Below are positions 62,545 to 64,000 of a stretch of 64,000 nucleotides of DNA, piece after piece (position 1 is the stretch's first letter; every line of letters begins with the position of its first letter). The position numbers and the translations under genes were made by a program. Under the pieces are notes generated by a model. That model saw only the letters and a program-made list of their open reading frames with translations. It searched no databases and was not told the DNA's origin. The stretch is from Streptomyces spongiae (GTDB taxonomy: Bacteria; Actinomycetota; Actinomycetes; Streptomycetales; Streptomycetaceae): positions 1-64,000 of the forward strand of contig NZ_VJZC01000003.1 of NCBI RefSeq assembly GCF_009377185.1. Reading direction: 5' to 3'.

Positions 62545-64000
62545 GCGTGGACGAAGCCGCGCGTGAAAGGCGCTCCGTGTCTACGCACGACTCCTCTGTG
62601 CCCGTTCCCGACCCGCGGCTGACGCTCGGTGCCCTGCACCCCCGCGAGTTGCGCGCTCTGCTCACCGAGCGGCGCGACTTGCTCGCGCTGCTGCGCCACG
62701 CGGGTCCTGCCTCCCTGACCGGCATGGTGCTGCTGACGATCGGGGCGGCGACCACGATGCCCGTGATCGCGCTGCTCGTCTCCCAGGTCGTGGACCGGGC
62801 CGCGCACGGCGTGAGCCTCGCGGAGCTTGCCGCGCCGTTGGTCGGGATCGCCGTCGCGCTGCTGGTGCAGCAGCTGGTCGGGGCGCTTACGGAGTTGGTG
62901 AAGGTGGCCGTGTCGCGGCCGATCGACGGGGCGTTGCGCTCCCGTCTACGGGCGCTTGCGATACGGCCGCGCGGCATCGCGCACCTGGAGGAACCGGCCT
63001 TCCAGGACGACGCGCAACGAGCCGGGGAAATCGGTGAGGGGTGGTGGGTGCGGTCGGCGGGGACCGCGGTGTTCAGCTCGGTCGTGGTGCTGGGGCGGCT
63101 CCTCGGGGCGGTGCTGTCGGCCGGTGTACTGGCCGCTCACTTCCCGGTGCTTGCCGTGCTCCTGTTCACGGCAACGCTGCTGAATCGTTCTGCCCAGCGG
63201 CGCCAGTGGACTTACCTGGTCACTGAGAGCGACCGACTGGCGGGTGGGCAGCGGCGCGTCGACTACTACGACGAGTTGGCCGCCGGGAGCGCCGCAGCCA
63301 AGGAGATTCGACTGTTCGGCCTGGCCGGCTGGCTGATCGGGCGGCGTGCGGACGCACACTGGGCGCTGCGCTCGCCGTACTGGGCGCTGCGGCGCAGCAT
63401 CCTGCGCCGGCAGTGGTTGACGATCGCCCTGTCGGTGGGGTGTGGAGTGGCCGCGTTCTTGGTTCCGGGACTGGCGGCCGCGCGCGGGGAGTTGAGCGCG
63501 GGCGACCTGATGACGTGCCTGACCGCCGCCGCGGGGATCTTCGTGGTGACGCAGACCGGCATGGAGTCCTTCGACATCGAGTACGGCAAGGGGGCGCTGG
63601 CGGCTGTGCAGCGCCTGGAGCGGCGCTACGGTGACGCGGCAATCGCCCAGCAGCGCGGGCTGCCCGGGCTCCCGCGCAGCGGCCAGGCGCCCGAAGTTCG
63701 CTTGGAGAACGTCTCCTTCACTTACCCCACCGTCGAACGCCCCGTGCTTTCCGGTCTCAACCTGGAGATCCGTCCGGGCGAGGTGCTGGCGGTGGTGGGC
63801 GTGAACGGTGCGGGCAAGACGACGCTGACCAAGCTGATCGCCGGGCTGTACGAGCCGGGTGACGGGCGCGTGACGGTCGACGGGCGTGACCTGACGGAGG
63901 TGGACGCCGAAAGCTGGCGGCGCCGTATCGGCACCATCTACCAGGACTACGTGCGCTATCCGGCCACCGCTCGCGACAACATCGCCTTCGGCGCGCCGGA
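62541..64000 (+). CDS. ABC exporter, fused TMD-NBD (cut by window edge)
   Basis: Open to the right edge (about 486 residues visible). After a charged N-terminal stretch there are about six TM helices (from RHAGPASLTGMVLLTIGAATT onward to about residue 330). An ATPase domain follows with Walker A GVNGAGKTTLTKLIAGLYEPGDG and Q-loop IGTIYQDYVRYPATARDNI. Signature and Walker B lie beyond the window. It is the layout of half-transporter exporters common in peptide clusters. The ATG at 62541 overlaps the condensation-protein stop (ATGA), making it part of the same operon. Confidence 0.9.
   Translation, partial: MSVDEAARERRSVSTHDSSVPVPDPRLTLGALHPRELRALLTERRDLLALLRHAGPASLTGMVLLTIGAATTMPVIALLVSQVVDRAAHGVSLAELAAPLVGIAVALLVQQLVGALTELVKVAVSRPIDGALRSRLRALAIRPRGIAHLEEPAFQDDAQRAGEIGEGWWVRSAGTAVFSSVVVLGRLLGAVLSAGVLAAHFPVLAVLLFTATLLNRSAQRRQWTYLVTESDRLAGGQRRVDYYDELAAGSAAAKEIRLFGLAGWLIGRRADAHWALRSPYWALRRSILRRQWLTIALSVGCGVAAFLVPGLAAARGELSAGDLMTCLTAAAGIFVVTQTGMESFDIEYGKGALAAVQRLERRYGDAAIAQQRGLPGLPRSGQAPEVRLENVSFTYPTVERPVLSGLNLEIRPGEVLAVVGVNGAGKTTLTKLIAGLYEPGDGRVTVDGRDLTEVDAESWRRRIGTIYQDYVRYPATARDNIAFGAP

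Noticed and set aside
1-64000. CRISPR arrays, tRNA/rRNA genes, prophage or attachment sites
   Set aside because: I saw no regularly spaced repeats, tRNA cloverleaf or CCA-end patterns, phage structural genes or long direct repeats.

Overview
The window looks like a Streptomyces chromosome segment. Support comes from strongly G/C-biased third codon positions, actinobacterial families (XRE/DUF5753 with DUF397, DUF6328, an NlpC/P60 hydrolase under a ydaO-type riboswitch), rare TTA codons concentrated in regulatory and secondary-metabolism genes, and a bioF/bioBAD locus. All function calls come from reading the translations; no database search was possible.

Layout: 0-3.1 kb, urease operon ureABC-ureF on the minus strand (ureG/ureD presumably lie left of the window). 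3.2-6.3 kb, a compact lasso-peptide cluster on the minus strand: precursor, asparagine-synthetase-like cyclase, PqqD-like RRE and leader peptidase, then an orphan YefM-like antitoxin. 6.5-7.5 kb, divergent ClpP paralogue plus a small unknown gene. 7.8-10.9 kb, riboswitch-controlled cell-wall hydrolase, DUF6328 membrane protein, HATPase, XRE/DUF397 pair. 11-15.5 kb, biotin genes bioF and bioB-bioA-bioD. 15.4-24.6 kb, chromosomal backbone: LuxR regulator, secreted lipase, methyltransferase, Fic/Doc-like toxin-antitoxin pair, MacB-like ABC exporter, F420-type oxidoreductase.

From 24.6 kb to the right edge the window is accessory and biosynthetic. Arm 1 (24.6-42.4 kb, minus) is one tightly coupled operon, in transcription order: cupin oxygenase, flavoprotein monooxygenase, LeuA-like synthase, fused LeuD-LeuC-like isomerase, LeuB/homoisocitrate-DH-like dehydrogenase, ATP-grasp ligase, LysN-like aminotransferase, GNAT-like transferase, MFS exporter, free-standing PCP, and an A-C-A-PCP-R NRPS. 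I read it as making a chain-extended amino acid, joining it to a second residue (proline-like A-domain code) and releasing an aldehyde reductively. A 0.9-kb gap with an IS3 transposase remnant separates it from arm 2.

Arm 2 (43.3-64 kb) has a minus-strand half: trpBA, two thymidylate-kinase-like proteins, an amidohydrolase, an acyl-CoA-dehydrogenase-like monooxygenase, a decayed condensation-domain gene, an APH-like kinase, an SDR, a DegT aminotransferase, a chorismate-utilising enzyme and a gamma-lyase-family PLP enzyme. The plus-strand half has a PF14907-like nucleotidyltransferase, a serine-type A-PCP protein, a free-standing NRPS-type N-methyltransferase, a free-standing condensation domain and an ABC exporter cut by the window edge. 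No pathway-specific activator is visible, but TTA codons in five cluster genes suggest bldA control. The end product of neither arm can be named from the sequence.
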